In this document: positions 25,709-33,636 of the stretch, in pieces
Numbering within the stretch: the stretch's first letter is position 1
Layout: the number at the start of each line of letters is the position of its first letter
NCBI RefSeq assembly: GCF_000715495.1
Contig: NZ_JNLX01000130.1
Span: forward strand, 1-52,263
Direction: 5' to 3'
From: Hymenobacter sp. IS2118
GTDB lineage: Bacteria; Bacteroidota; Bacteroidia; Cytophagales; Hymenobacteraceae
Length of the DNA: 52,263 bases
Translations under genes and position numbers: made by a program
The notes under the pieces: generated by a model
What the model saw: only the letters and a program-made list of their open reading frames with translations
Database searches by the model: none
Told to the model about the DNA's origin: nothing

Positions 25709-26440
25709 ATGAAGCACCTGCTGCGCCTTGCCTATGTCCCCGTTTTCGCCGGTCTTTCCAGCTGCGCCTCGCTGTATTTCCCGCCGCCGCCTCATGCGCC
25801 ACTGCTCACGCACAAGGGCGAGGCATACGGGTCGGTGAGTACCAATCTGCAGAATAATTTTGCCTTGCAGGGCGCCTACGCCGTCACCAACCACTTGGGC
25901 GTGGCGGGCACGTTTTCCTCGCTGCACCGCAGCAAGTCGCGCAAAACCGAAAACCTGGATTTCGCGGAGTTGAGCGTCGGCTATTTCACTCGTCTGTCTG
26001 ATAAGCGCGTGCTGGAAGTGTACGTGGGCGCCGGGGGCGGGGCCACCGAGCGCATCGAGCGCAACGCCGAAAAAGTAACCACCCAAACTCTCGACGGCAG
26101 CCTGTCCAAGGTTTTTGCCCAAGTGAACTACGCCCGCAAAAAGACAAAGAACATTCATCTTTTCAAGCGCGATTTCCCGCTCACCTACGGCGCGGCCCTG
26201 CGCATGAGCTACATGCAGCTTAACAACTTCCGCATTGATGGCCAGGTGGCGCCCGGCGAAAACAACGTTTTTTTTGAGCCCATCACCTTCACCCGCACCC
26301 AAATAGCCGGCCCCGTGCAGCTGCAGCTAATGAGCGGCCAGATTTTCGGCTTCCGCAACAATAAATTTCTGAAAGCCGCCAACTCGGTGTTCCAGGTCGG
26401 CATTGTGGTCAACATTGGCGAAGGTCAAGTCAAGTTTTAG
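25709..26440 (+). CDS. Outer-membrane-type lipoprotein, beta-barrel-like
   Basis: Lipoprotein of 243 residues. The signal segment ends in LSSC (Cys19), then a Pro-rich linker (YFPPPPHAP) and a long beta-rich region with alternating hydrophobic residues that ends VFQVGIVVNIGEGQVKF, suggestive of an outer-membrane or surface beta-structure. I do not recognise a specific family. ATG 25709 is chosen because it starts the signal peptide; the frame is open to 25661. It is divergent from the oxidoreductase gene. Confidence 0.8.
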   Translation: MKHLLRLAYVPVFAGLSSCASLYFPPPPHAPLLTHKGEAYGSVSTNLQNNFALQGAYAVTNHLGVAGTFSSLHRSKSRKTENLDFAELSVGYFTRLSDKRVLEVYVGAGGGATERIERNAEKVTTQTLDGSLSKVFAQVNYARKKTKNIHLFKRDFPLTYGAALRMSYMQLNNFRIDGQVAPGENNVFFEPITFTRTQIAGPVQLQLMSGQIFGFRNNKFLKAANSVFQVGIVVNIGEGQVKF

Positions 26441-26461
26441 CCCTGACTTTTCTATAGAAAA

Positions 26462-26975
26462 ATGAGACCACTAATTTTTGGATTTGGCTTAATGCTCATG
26501 TCGTGTTCAACCACGCGGGTGCTGCAAGAGAAATACATCGGTGGTGATAGGTACCACCTTTGGGTCTCATTAACTGATGTTACGCACCATCCTAGCGGAC
26601 TGCCTGGAAACGGCCTTTGCTGATGCACCTAAAGTCTCTTTGTGAAGCGTAGGCGCAATCAGTGCGTAACATCAGTCATTAACCCTCTACACCGATTCCA
26701 CTTACCGTTACTACATTCACAGCCATAATAGTAGGCATCCAGTTATCAATTATGGATATTGGAAAAAGTCACCTGAACGGCTGGTATTGAGGTCAAAAAG
26801 TTTTGGTGACGACCAAAAGCCAAAAGATTCTCGAAGGGCCCAAAATCGCGGAATTTTTGCAGACGACATTTTCCGATTGAAAAACGATACGTTGCGATTG
26901 TATTCTCTTCGCGATTCACTAAGAAAAACCTCTTTTTCCCAGTTGGCTGACATATTGAAGTTGGAAAAGCCCTGA
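26462..26975 (+). pseudogene. Small lipoprotein gene interrupted by a MITE
   Basis: The gene opens with a lipoprotein signal (lipobox LMSC, Cys15) and runs in frame to a 104-bp insertion at 26573-26676. Reading into the insertion gives a stop at 26621-26623, so the present product would be a 53-residue stub. Removing the insertion and one 5-bp target copy joins the frames exactly: 405 bases, 134 residues, ending at TGA 26973-26975. The restored protein has a Tyr-rich middle and a basic C-terminal half. The region is AT-rich compared with its neighbours. The family is not recognised. Confidence 0.85.
26568..26681. mobile_element. 104-bp MITE with 5-bp target duplication
   Basis: The element spans 26573-26676. 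Its 15-bp ends ACTGATGTTACGCAC (26573-26587) and GTGCGTAACATCAGT (26662-26676) are perfect complements. The direct repeat CATTA flanks it at 26568-26572 and 26677-26681. It has no coding capacity. The ends match those of the IS at 51152-52263 in 14 of 15 bases, so that transposase is the probable mobilising enzyme. Confidence 0.92.
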
Positions 26976-27021
26976 CACAAAAACCCTCTGGTTTGGCAGA
27001 TACCTTTCATTTCTAAGGTTC

Positions 27022-27130
27022 AGCAACAGCTACTTGATACTCGGCATATGCAGCATGGTATCGCCAGTTTCGGCGGGCAAATTAAGAGGGCGGCCGCCAT
27101 TCCGTCGCTGCCGCCTACGATGGTGCCTTA
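27022..27130 (-). pseudogene. Decayed 3' fragment of a second sucD gene
   Basis: On the minus strand this stretch encodes TIVGGSDGMAAALLI and, in another frame, PAETGDTML followed shortly by a stop. These match sucD residues [17 protein letters not shown] and [15 protein letters not shown] encoded at 28059-28190. DNA similarity extends past the stop (AGCAACA-x2-TACTTG). About 40 bases between the two blocks are missing. Only about 110 bases remain, 1 kb from the intact gene, so it is a remnant of a duplication or of an older copy. Confidence 0.72.
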
Positions 27131-27164
27131 AAGGGCGTTGTACTTTCGACGCCTATGTACCGCG

Positions 27165-27950
27165 CTACAGCTCCCGCACCACCAGCTCCAGCCCCGCGTT
27201 GCTGATGACGCACCGTGGGCACTTGGGATAAGAAGCTTGCCGCCGCGTCCAAAGCCCTTTTTTCGGTGAATAGTCCCAGGTTTGGGGCTGCACAGTGGTG
27301 CGCACGTCGCGCACGCAGATAAAGTCAGTCGCGTTCACAATGCGCTGCTGGCCCGGAGTAGCCGGATTGCCCAGCCGCACGTGCTGCGAGGGCATCGCCC
27401 GGCCCAGGCCCCGGTCGGCAAAAACGGTGTCGCCCAGGTAGCGGTAGGGCGGCTCGGGCGCACCCTCGGCCACTACAAAAGCCCCCGAAGCTGGCAGCGT
27501 GAGGTGGTAGGCCCGCACGTCCAGCGTCAGCACGCCGTTTTTGGCGCGGCGTATTTCGCGGTCGGTTACGGCGATGGGAGCGGGGAGTAGTGCCCGGTCG
27601 GAGGGGGCCTGGGTGCTGCTGTCGGGCAACAACAGGTTCACCAGCACCAGGCCAGTGCTGCTCCTGTTATACTGCTTCGATACTAACAAGCGGATGCCGA
27701 CAAGGTCGTACTCGTGCGCCCCATCGGGCGGTGTGTGCAGCACTGCCATTTTAGTGCCCGGCGTGAGCGAGCGCACCGAAATATCGGGCCCTGGCGCAGC
27801 GCTCAGCGTGAGCACGCGAGTGGTGCCCGTCACGGTCACCGTGTCGAGCGTGGCGCGGAGCGGCGGCAGCGACGGGGTATTTTGGGCGTGAGCGGTTACG
27901 GTAGCGCCGGCCAGCAGAACCGTGGCCAGACGTTGTCGGTAAAATTTCAT
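27165..27950 (-). CDS. Hypothetical exported protein
   Basis: Secreted protein of 261 residues with a signal peptide ending AHAQ (about residue 23). The mature part is rich in Thr, Pro and Leu with beta-type alternation. It contains LDTVTVTGTTRVLTLSA near the start and, near the C-terminus, a KCPRC motif (about 248-252) that could bind a metal or form a disulfide. I do not recognise a family. The start ATG at 27950 (minus strand) is chosen for the signal peptide; the frame is open upstream through the sucD terminator. It may be expressed from its own promoter or by read-through. Confidence 0.78.
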   Translation of the reverse strand: MKFYRQRLATVLLAGATVTAHAQNTPSLPPLRATLDTVTVTGTTRVLTLSAAPGPDISVRSLTPGTKMAVLHTPPDGAHEYDLVGIRLLVSKQYNRSSTGLVLVNLLLPDSSTQAPSDRALLPAPIAVTDREIRRAKNGVLTLDVRAYHLTLPASGAFVVAEGAPEPPYRYLGDTVFADRGLGRAMPSQHVRLGNPATPGQQRIVNATDFICVRDVRTTVQPQTWDYSPKKGLWTRRQASYPKCPRCVISNAGLELVVREL

Positions 27951-28000
27951 GCAGAACAAAGGATAGGAAACCGCGGGCAACGCTAGCCGGCAGGGCCACA

Positions 28001-28036
28001 AAAAAGGAGCCTTGGCATCGGCCAGGGCTCCTTTTT
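28001..28036 (-). terminator. Rho-independent terminator of sucD
   Basis: GGAGCC (28006-28011) pairs with GGCTCC (28026-28031), extended by TGGC/GCCA. It is flanked by A5 on the left and T5 on the right, so on the minus strand the stem runs into T residues after the sucD stop. Confidence 0.85.
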
Positions 28037-28058
28037 GTATTGAGGGCGAAAGCAACAA

Positions 28059-28940
28059 TTACTTGCCGCCCAGCACGCGCAGCATGGTGTCGCCAATCTC
28101 GGCGGGCGAATCCACGACGTGGATGCCGCACTCGCGCATGATGGCCATTTTAGCGGCGGCCGTGTCGTCGGCGCCGCCGACGATGGCACCGGCGTGGCCC
28201 ATGCGGCGGCCGGGAGGAGCCGTCTGGCCGGCGATGAAGCCCACGACGGGCTTTTTGTTGCCGGTTTCCTTAATCCAACGGGCGGCTTCGGCTTCCATGC
28301 CGCCACCAATTTCGCCTATCATCACGATGCCTTCGGTTTCGGGGTCGTTCATGAGCAATTCCACCGCTTCCTTAGTGGTGGTACCGATGATGGGGTCGCC
28401 GCCGATGCCGATGGCCGTGGTCTGGCCCAGGCCGGCTTTGGTGAGCTGGTCAACCGCTTCGTAAGTCAGGGTGCCCGACTTGGAAACGATGCCGATTTTG
28501 CCTTTGGTGAAGATGAAGCCGGGCATGATGCCCACTTTGCACTCGCCGGCGGTCATCACGCCGGGGCAGTTCGGCCCAATCATGGTCACGCCTTTGCGGT
28601 CCTTGAGGTAGTGCTTCACGGCAATCATGTCCTTGGTCGGAATGCCTTCGGTGATGGTAATAATCACCTTGATGCCCGCATCGGCGGCTTCCATAATGGC
28701 GTCGGCGGCGAAGGCCGGCGGCACGAAAATGATGCTGGTGTCGGCGCCGGCTTTCTCCACGGCTTCGGCCACGGTGTTGAATACGGGACGGCCGAGGTGC
28801 TCGGAGCCGCCCTTGCCGGGCGTCACGCCGCCCACCACGTTGGTGCCGTAGTCCATCATCTGCTGGGCATGGAACGAACCTTCGGAGCCCGTGAAGCCCT
28901 GCACGATAACCTTGGAGTTTTTATTAACCAGAACGCTCAT
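28059..28940 (-). CDS. sucD: Succinyl-CoA synthetase alpha subunit
   Basis: TCA-cycle enzyme subunit of 293 residues. It binds CoA through the N-terminal Rossmann domain ([18 protein letters not shown]) and carries the phosphorylated His249 in [13 protein letters not shown]. Other signatures are IGPNCPG (121-127) and [13 protein letters not shown]. The length and C-terminus are standard. The beta subunit gene (sucC) is not in the window, so the two are unlinked here. The start at 28940 on the minus strand is preceded by a good promoter at 29005-29034. A decayed second copy lies at 27022-27130. Confidence 0.97.
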   Translation of the reverse strand: MSVLVNKNSKVIVQGFTGSEGSFHAQQMMDYGTNVVGGVTPGKGGSEHLGRPVFNTVAEAVEKAGADTSIIFVPPAFAADAIMEAADAGIKVIITITEGIPTKDMIAVKHYLKDRKGVTMIGPNCPGVMTAGECKVGIMPGFIFTKGKIGIVSKSGTLTYEAVDQLTKAGLGQTTAIGIGGDPIIGTTTKEAVELLMNDPETEGIVMIGEIGGGMEAEAARWIKETGNKKPVVGFIAGQTAPPGRRMGHAGAIVGGADDTAAAKMAIMRECGIHVVDSPAEIGDTMLRVLGGK

Positions 28941-29004
28941 TCGGAGGTGTTTTTGGGAATATTGATGGAGTGGGAAAGGGTGGCCCGGCTGGGCAACGGT
29001 GGTG

Positions 29005-29034
29005 CAAAAGTAGGGCTTTTTAGGGCAAGGGCAA
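29005..29034 (-). promoter_or_regulatory. sucD promoter
   Basis: On the minus strand: TTG (29034-29032), a 19-base spacer and TACTTTTG (29012-29005), matching the Bacteroidota -33/-7 pattern. The leader would be about 60 bases. Confidence 0.7.
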
Positions 29035-29060
29035 GGCGGAAGCTGTGCAATCCACTGAAC

Positions 29061-29138
29061 GTCATGCGGAGCTTGCCGACGCATCGCTACTGCAGTCGCA
29101 AACAGGTGCCTGCTGCGGTAGCAGTGCTTCGGCTGCGC
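29061..29138. repeat. Degenerate copy of the GTCATGCTGAGC inverted repeat (copy 3)
   Basis: GTCATGCGGAGCTTGCCGAC then GCATCGCTAC on the left and TGCGGTAGCAGTGCTTCGGC on the right resemble the two arms of copies 1 and 2 with several changes each. It sits in the 304-base gap between sucD and the cystathionine beta-synthase-like gene, which otherwise holds only their promoters. Confidence 0.6.
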
Positions 29139-29201
29139 GCGGCCTGGCCTTCCTTATGCACCGCCCAACGTCGCTCAATCCCTCCCCGGCGCCGCAATCA
29201 T

Positions 29202-29209
29202 TACCTTTG
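29202..29209 (+). promoter_or_regulatory. -7 promoter element for the cystathionine beta-synthase-like gene
   Basis: TACCTTTG, an exact TAnnTTTG match, 36 bases before ATG 29245. No TTG at -33. Confidence 0.6.
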
Positions 29210-29244
29210 TACTCTAATTCCCAAGCAACTTCCAATAGGTTTCC

Positions 29245-30222
29245 ATGTATTTCAACCACGTTATCGAGGCCGTTGGCCATACGCCCCTCGTCAAGCTCAA
29301 TAAAGTAACCGACGGCATCAAAGGCACCATTCTGGCCAAGGTAGAGTACTTCAATCCCGGTAACTCGGTGAAAGACCGGATGGCCATTCGCATGATTGAG
29401 GACGCCGAAAAGGCCGGCCTGCTCCAGCCCGGCGGCACCATCATCGAGGGCACCAGCGGCAATACTGGCATGGGCCTGGCGCTGGCCGCCATTGCCAAGG
29501 GCTACAAAACCATCTTTGTGATGAGTGACAAGCAGAGCAAGGAAAAGCAGGACGTGCTGCGCGCCGTGGGCGCCCAGGTCGTGGTTTGCCCCGTGGATGT
29601 GGCCCCCGAAGACCCGCGTAGCTACTACTCCGTAGCCCGCCGCCTGAGCCAGGAAACCCCCAACTCCTACTACCCCAATCAGTACGACAACCTCTCGAAC
29701 GCCGCCGCGCACTACGACACCACCGGCCCCGAAATCTGGACCCAGACCGAGGGCAAAATCACGCACTGGGCGGCCGGTGTGGGCACGGGCGGTACCATTT
29801 CGGGCGTCAGCAAGTATCTGAAAGAGCAGAACCCAGCCATCGTCACCATTGGTCTGGACACCTACGGGTCCGTATTTAAAAAATACAAGGAGACGGGCGT
29901 GTTCGACGAGAATGAGATTTACCCGTACAAAACAGAGGGCATTGGCGAAGATATTCTGCCTAAGAATGTTGATTTTGAGGTAATTGACCTGTTTATTAAA
30001 GTGACCGACGAGAATGCGGCCGTGATGACCCGTCGTTTGGCCAAGGAGGAAGGCCTGTTTGTGGGCTGGTCGTGCGGCTCGGCGGTTTTTGGCGCGCTGG
30101 AATATGCGCGTGAGCATTTAAAAGAGGACGATACCATGGTGATTGTGCTGCCCGACCACGGCACCCGCTACCTTGGAAAAATCTACAACGACGAGTGGAT
30201 GCGCGCCCAGGGTTGGCTGTAA
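29245..30222 (+). CDS. PLP-dependent cysteine synthase/cystathionine beta-synthase
   Basis: Fold-type II PLP enzyme of 325 residues. The PLP lysine is Lys43 in NPGNSVKDRMA; the phosphate loop GVGTGGTISG and the substrate loop GTSGNTGMG are intact. The segments EGIGEDILPKNVDF and YLGKIYNDEWM are closer to cystathionine beta-synthases than to CysK, but the regulatory CBS domains are absent. The reaction is beta-replacement on serine or O-acetylserine with homocysteine or sulfide. It stands alone; a link to the sulfur operon 6 kb upstream is only thematic. Confidence 0.93.
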   Translation: MYFNHVIEAVGHTPLVKLNKVTDGIKGTILAKVEYFNPGNSVKDRMAIRMIEDAEKAGLLQPGGTIIEGTSGNTGMGLALAAIAKGYKTIFVMSDKQSKEKQDVLRAVGAQVVVCPVDVAPEDPRSYYSVARRLSQETPNSYYPNQYDNLSNAAAHYDTTGPEIWTQTEGKITHWAAGVGTGGTISGVSKYLKEQNPAIVTIGLDTYGSVFKKYKETGVFDENEIYPYKTEGIGEDILPKNVDFEVIDLFIKVTDENAAVMTRRLAKEEGLFVGWSCGSAVFGALEYAREHLKEDDTMVIVLPDHGTRYLGKIYNDEWMRAQGWL

Positions 30223-30234
30223 GAGGCCAGCCTA

Positions 30235-30265
30235 TTGTGGGAACGCGCCGGGGTTGGTATCTTCG
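30235..30265 (+). promoter_or_regulatory. Promoter of the CheY-like regulator gene
   Basis: TTG (30235-30237), 20 bases, then TATCTTCG (30258-30265), one mismatch to TAnnTTTG. ATG 30292 follows 26 bases later. Confidence 0.5.
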
Positions 30266-30291
30266 TAAAAGTTATAAATCAAACCTTATCT

Positions 30292-30699
30292 ATGTCGGCG
30301 AATTTGAATCACATTGTACTGGTTGATGACAACGAAACCACCAGTTTTCTCAACAACCGCCTCCTGGGTCGGTTGGCTGTAGCGGAGCAGGTCAGCACGT
30401 TTTCGCGCGCCGACGAGGCGTTCGAAACGCTTTGGGGCGACGCTATTACAGACGGCCAGGCGTCCGCGCCCGACCTGGTGTTCGTGGACCTGAAAATGCC
30501 AGGCGTGTCCGGCTTCGAGTTCCTGGAGCTGTACAACGCCCTGCCCCAGCCCGTGCAGGACAAAACAGTGATGGCCGTGCTCACCACCTCCATGCACAGC
30601 GCCGACACGGCCCGCGTAGCCCAATACCCCAACGTGGAATACCTCACCAAGCCGCTCACCGAAGAAAAGATGCGCAAGCTGCTCCAAAAACGTTTTTGA
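30292..30699 (+). CDS. CheY-like single-domain response regulator
   Basis: Stand-alone receiver of 135 residues with Asp12-Asp13 (VLVDDNE), phospho-acceptor Asp66 in LVFVDLKMPG, a Thr/Ser switch in LTTSMHS and Lys120 in YLTKPL. There is no output domain, so it works through protein contacts. No kinase gene is adjacent. ATG 30292 is used; an open extension to 30235 overlaps the promoter. A repeat element follows 28 bases after the stop. Confidence 0.92.
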   Translation: MSANLNHIVLVDDNETTSFLNNRLLGRLAVAEQVSTFSRADEAFETLWGDAITDGQASAPDLVFVDLKMPGVSGFEFLELYNALPQPVQDKTVMAVLTTSMHSADTARVAQYPNVEYLTKPLTEEKMRKLLQKRF

Positions 30700-30727
30700 G
30701 GGTTCACAAGTAAGCGTAACAAAAAGT

Positions 30728-30817
30728 TGTCATGCTGAGCTTGTCGAAGCATCTCTACCGCTTCGTTGGGCGGTTTCAACGGTGCGGTAGAGATGCTTCG
30801 ACAAGCTCAGCATGACA
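30728..30817. repeat. Inverted-repeat element, family GTCATGCTGAGC (copy 2)
   Basis: A perfect inverted repeat: the 33-base arms at 30729-30761 and 30784-30816 are exact complements, plus one more flanking T/A pair. They begin GTCATGCTGAGCTTGTCGAA and continue GCATCTCTACCGC. The loop is 22 bases. The arms match those of copy 1 (14174-14315), which carries extra sequence in arm and loop. Confidence 0.88.
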
Positions 30818-30899
30818 GCTTAAATACAGTAGGGTTATTTGCGCTCTACTACTTAAAATTCTGTTGGTCAAAGTACTGAATTGAAGGTATTGACAAAAC

Positions 30900-30934
30900 A
30901 AAAGGCTCCCGCTCATTCCGAGTCGGAGCCTTTT
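30900..30934 (-). terminator. Terminator overlapping the 3' end of the minus-strand gene
   Basis: AAAAGGCTCC (30900-30909) pairs with GGAGCCTTTT (30925-30934). The stop codon (30913-30915) lies in the loop and the last codons form one arm of the stem. On the minus strand the stem runs into T residues. Confidence 0.75.
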
Positions 30935-31479
30935 ATTTTGTTTTTCATCCGCTCAAAGAACCCCTTGACGCTTTCCTTTTTCTGCTTCACCAGGATGTAG
31001 CGCACCGAAAAGGCCGTTGGAAACCGGGTCCAGTCGGCGGAGTTGAACTCGACCGTGGGCTTGAAATCGACGGAAAGCACGACGCGGGCAAAGGGGATTT
31101 TATACTCGGCTCCTACAATGCCGTCGAAGCCCCAGAAAGTACCGTGGTCTTTGTGACTGCCGACGTGGGCGCCGGCCCCAAGGTAATAGTTGAGGCTGGG
31201 CCCGAGAATGCCGAAGTGGCGCTCGGCCAGCACGGTAGCGCTGCGCTCGCGGGTCGAAAACAGCGCCAGGCCCTCCAGCGTGGTGCTGGGCAGCACCAAC
31301 TGCTGCACGGTGAGGCCGTAAGCGCTGCCGCCCGCGCGAATGCCCGCCGTCGTGCGGTATTTCTGCGCCAGAGCCGGCGGCGCGAAGCCTGCCGCCAGCC
31401 CTGCCGCCAGCAACACCGCCCACGGTTTTGGTTGAAAGGAAGCGAAACGCAGCAACTGAGAAGGAAATAAGAAAAACAT
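30913..31479 (-). CDS. Hypothetical exported protein, probable outer-membrane beta-barrel
   Basis: Protein of 188 residues with a long signal peptide ending PPALAQ (about residue 39). The mature part has alternating hydrophobic strands with glycine-rich turns (GIRAGGSAYGLTVQQ; SLNYYLGAGAHVGSH) and a strand-like FSVRYILV before a basic tail. This resembles small Bacteroidota outer-membrane barrels. The start ATG at 31479 on the minus strand begins the signal peptide; the frame extends upstream to 31638 without meaning. Its terminator overlaps its last codons. Confidence 0.8.
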   Translation of the reverse strand: MFFLFPSQLLRFASFQPKPWAVLLAAGLAAGFAPPALAQKYRTTAGIRAGGSAYGLTVQQLVLPSTTLEGLALFSTRERSATVLAERHFGILGPSLNYYLGAGAHVGSHKDHGTFWGFDGIVGAEYKIPFARVVLSVDFKPTVEFNSADWTRFPTAFSVRYILVKQKKESVKGFFERMKNKIKGSDSE

Positions 31480-31597
31480 AATATTGGGTCGGGGCGAAGG
31501 CGGGGCGTGAGCAGTGCTGCCCACGGCGGCGCGGATGGCTACTACGTCATTACCTCCGGTAAAATTGCCTGAAAAGGCATAAATAAGCGAAATCAGC

Positions 31598-33259
31598 CTA
31601 TTCCACGGCATCCACGAAAGCGAACTGCTGCCCATCAAACAAGCCTTTATCGCTCAGCTTCAGGCTGGGAATTACGAGCAGGGCCATGAAGGAGAGCGTC
31701 ATAAACGGGGCGCCCAGCGGCGAGCCAAGGTCTTTAGCCAGGGCGTCGACGGCCGCGTAGGCGCTGGCCACGGCAGGCCCTTCCTGGTCCGACATGAGGC
31801 CGGCCACGGGCAGCGGCACGAGTATTTCCCGGCCATCGGCGCCCACGGCGGCTAGGCCGCCCTTGGCCGCAATAACGAGGTTGACGGCCCGCGCCAGGCT
31901 GGCATCGTCGCAGCCCACGGCGGTGATGTTGTGCGAATCGTGGCCCACGCTGCTGGCCAGCGCCCCGTGCTTCAGCCCAAACCCCCGGATGAAAGCCAGG
32001 GCGGGCGCCACCTGCGGCTGGTACCGGTTGATAACGGCCAGCTTGAGCACGTCGCCTGCCAGGTCGGGTACCACGAGGCCGTTTTCGACGGTCGCGGGCA
32101 AGTCCACCCGAGCCGTAATGAGCTGCCCGTCGAAGCACTCGATGACGCGCAGAGTGGGGTTTTCGGTGCCGGGAGCGGGGAGTTGGAAATCCTCGGACGC
32201 TACCGGCAAGGCGTGGAAATTGTTGACCACCGCGATGGGCGCGGCCGGCAGCAGCGACTGGCCGTTTTCGGCCACAAGTGCGCCATTCAGGTAGGTTTGG
32301 AGTACGGTGAAATCCTGCAAATCTTTGACGGTGATAAAGTCGGCCGGGTCGCCCGCTGCCAGCAGGCCCACGGGCAGGTTGTAGTGCTGCACCGGGTTGA
32401 TGCAGGCCACTTGCAGCACCTGAAACACATCGTTGTCCAGGGCCATGGCGCGCTGCACAAGCTGGTTGATGTGGCCGAGCACCAGCGTATCGGGGTGCTT
32501 GTCGTCGGAGCAGAACATCAGGTTAGCGTAATGCTCGGGCAGCAGCTCGATGAGGGCGTCGAAGTTGCGGGCCGCCGAGCCTTCGCGGATGAGGATTTTC
32601 ATGCCCACGGCCAGCTTATCGCGGGCTTCGGCCGCCGTGAAGCACTCGTGGTCGGTGCTGATGCCGGCGCTGGCGTAGTGGGCCGCGTCATCGGCGCGCA
32701 GGCCAGGCGCGTGGCCGTCGACGGGGCGGCCGGCGGCCTGGGCAATGGCAATTTTGGCCATCACGTCGGCGTCGCGGTGCAGCACGCCGGGCCAGTTCAT
32801 CATTTCGGCCAGGTAGCCGATTTTGGGGTTTTCGAACAGCTTGGCGATGTCAGCGGCCGTAATTTCGGCCCCAGCGGTTTCAAACGGCGTGGCAGGCACG
32901 CAGCTGGGCGCTCCAAAGCAGAACTTAAACGGCGAGTGGCGGGCGTTTTCCAGCATGAACTCGACGCCGGCCACGCCCAGCACGTTGCCGATTTCGTGGG
33001 GGTCCGACACGGTGGCCACGGTGCCGTGGGCCACGGCCATGCGGGCAAATTCGGTGGGCACCAGCAGGGAACTTTCCACGTGCACGTGGGCGTCCACAAA
33101 GCCCGGCAGGGCGTAGGGCAGGGTGGCATCGGGCGCGGTGGCGCCGGTGGGCGTGATGCTGGCAATACGTCCGCCCGCTACCGCGATGGTGGCGGGCTGA
33201 ATGGTGCGGGCCAGGACGTTGACGACGTTGGCGCGGAGGGAGAAGTCAGAAGAAGTCAT
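31598..33259 (-). CDS. ade: Adenine deaminase
   Basis: Amidohydrolase of 553 residues converting adenine to hypoxanthine in purine salvage. The metal-binding motif is GFVDAHVHVESS (about 53-64). Further family blocks are HGTVATVSDPHEIGNVLG, GHAPGL, STDHECFTAAEA and CSDDKHPDTL. The C-terminal domain contains VGHDSHNITAVGCDD, characteristic of Ade rather than other amidohydrolases. The length is typical. It is convergent or unlinked with its neighbours and divergent from the small lipoprotein gene at 33338. Confidence 0.96.
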   Translation of the reverse strand: MTSSDFSLRANVVNVLARTIQPATIAVAGGRIASITPTGATAPDATLPYALPGFVDAHVHVESSLLVPTEFARMAVAHGTVATVSDPHEIGNVLGVAGVEFMLENARHSPFKFCFGAPSCVPATPFETAGAEITAADIAKLFENPKIGYLAEMMNWPGVLHRDADVMAKIAIAQAAGRPVDGHAPGLRADDAAHYASAGISTDHECFTAAEARDKLAVGMKILIREGSAARNFDALIELLPEHYANLMFCSDDKHPDTLVLGHINQLVQRAMALDNDVFQVLQVACINPVQHYNLPVGLLAAGDPADFITVKDLQDFTVLQTYLNGALVAENGQSLLPAAPIAVVNNFHALPVASEDFQLPAPGTENPTLRVIECFDGQLITARVDLPATVENGLVVPDLAGDVLKLAVINRYQPQVAPALAFIRGFGLKHGALASSVGHDSHNITAVGCDDASLARAVNLVIAAKGGLAAVGADGREILVPLPVAGLMSDQEGPAVASAYAAVDALAKDLGSPLGAPFMTLSFMALLVIPSLKLSDKGLFDGQQFAFVDAVE

Positions 33260-33314
33260 GCGGAAAGCGAAAATTCATGGGGCCAGTACGAGCGGCCCAG
33301 CCGGCAAAGAACCT

Positions 33315-33322
33315 TAACTTTG
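33315..33322 (+). promoter_or_regulatory. -7 promoter element for the small lipoprotein gene
   Basis: TAACTTTG, an exact TAnnTTTG match, ending 15 bases before ATG 33338. Confidence 0.55.
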
Positions 33323-33337
33323 AGTAAAATACCTGTC

Positions 33338-33499
33338 ATGAGGAAATCTCCGTTGCTGCTGCTCGTACTTGTGTTGCTGCTGAGCTTTGGCGCCAGCACC
33401 CTGAGCAGCTGCGCCCGCCGCACCGCCCAGCAGAAGAAAACCAGCTGGTACAAAAAGCACGGCCGCGGCAAAGCCGAGCCCTGCCCCTGCGACCGGTAG
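33338..33499 (+). CDS. Small lipoprotein of 53 residues
   Basis: Very short lipoprotein: a Leu-rich signal, lipobox LSSC (Cys25) and a basic mature peptide of 28 residues ending EPCPCDR with a CxC pair. It has its own promoter and ATG and lies opposite a long shadow frame of adenine deaminase, so it is easily missed. Such short basic lipoproteins are common in this group and have no known role. Confidence 0.68.
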   Translation: MRKSPLLLLVLVLLLSFGASTLSSCARRTAQQKKTSWYKKHGRGKAEPCPCDR

Positions 33500-33636
33500 C
33501 GCCAGTAATGTCCCCGCCGTGTTGCGGTCCGAAGAAAAACAGGAGGCGGGGGAAAGTTGTAAAACCTACGGCGAAGCTGTTTATAATTTCCAAACCGCTT
33601 CAGCAACCCCTGCCACCAAAAAACACCCTGACCTGT

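Noticed and set aside
28119..29303. 394-residue plus-strand frame across sucD
   Set aside because: Antisense shadow of a clear sucD; no independent signature.
31931..33499. 522-residue open frame opposite adenine deaminase
   Set aside because: Its first 470 residues are an antisense shadow of ade; only the last 53, from ATG 33338, form a plausible separate lipoprotein.
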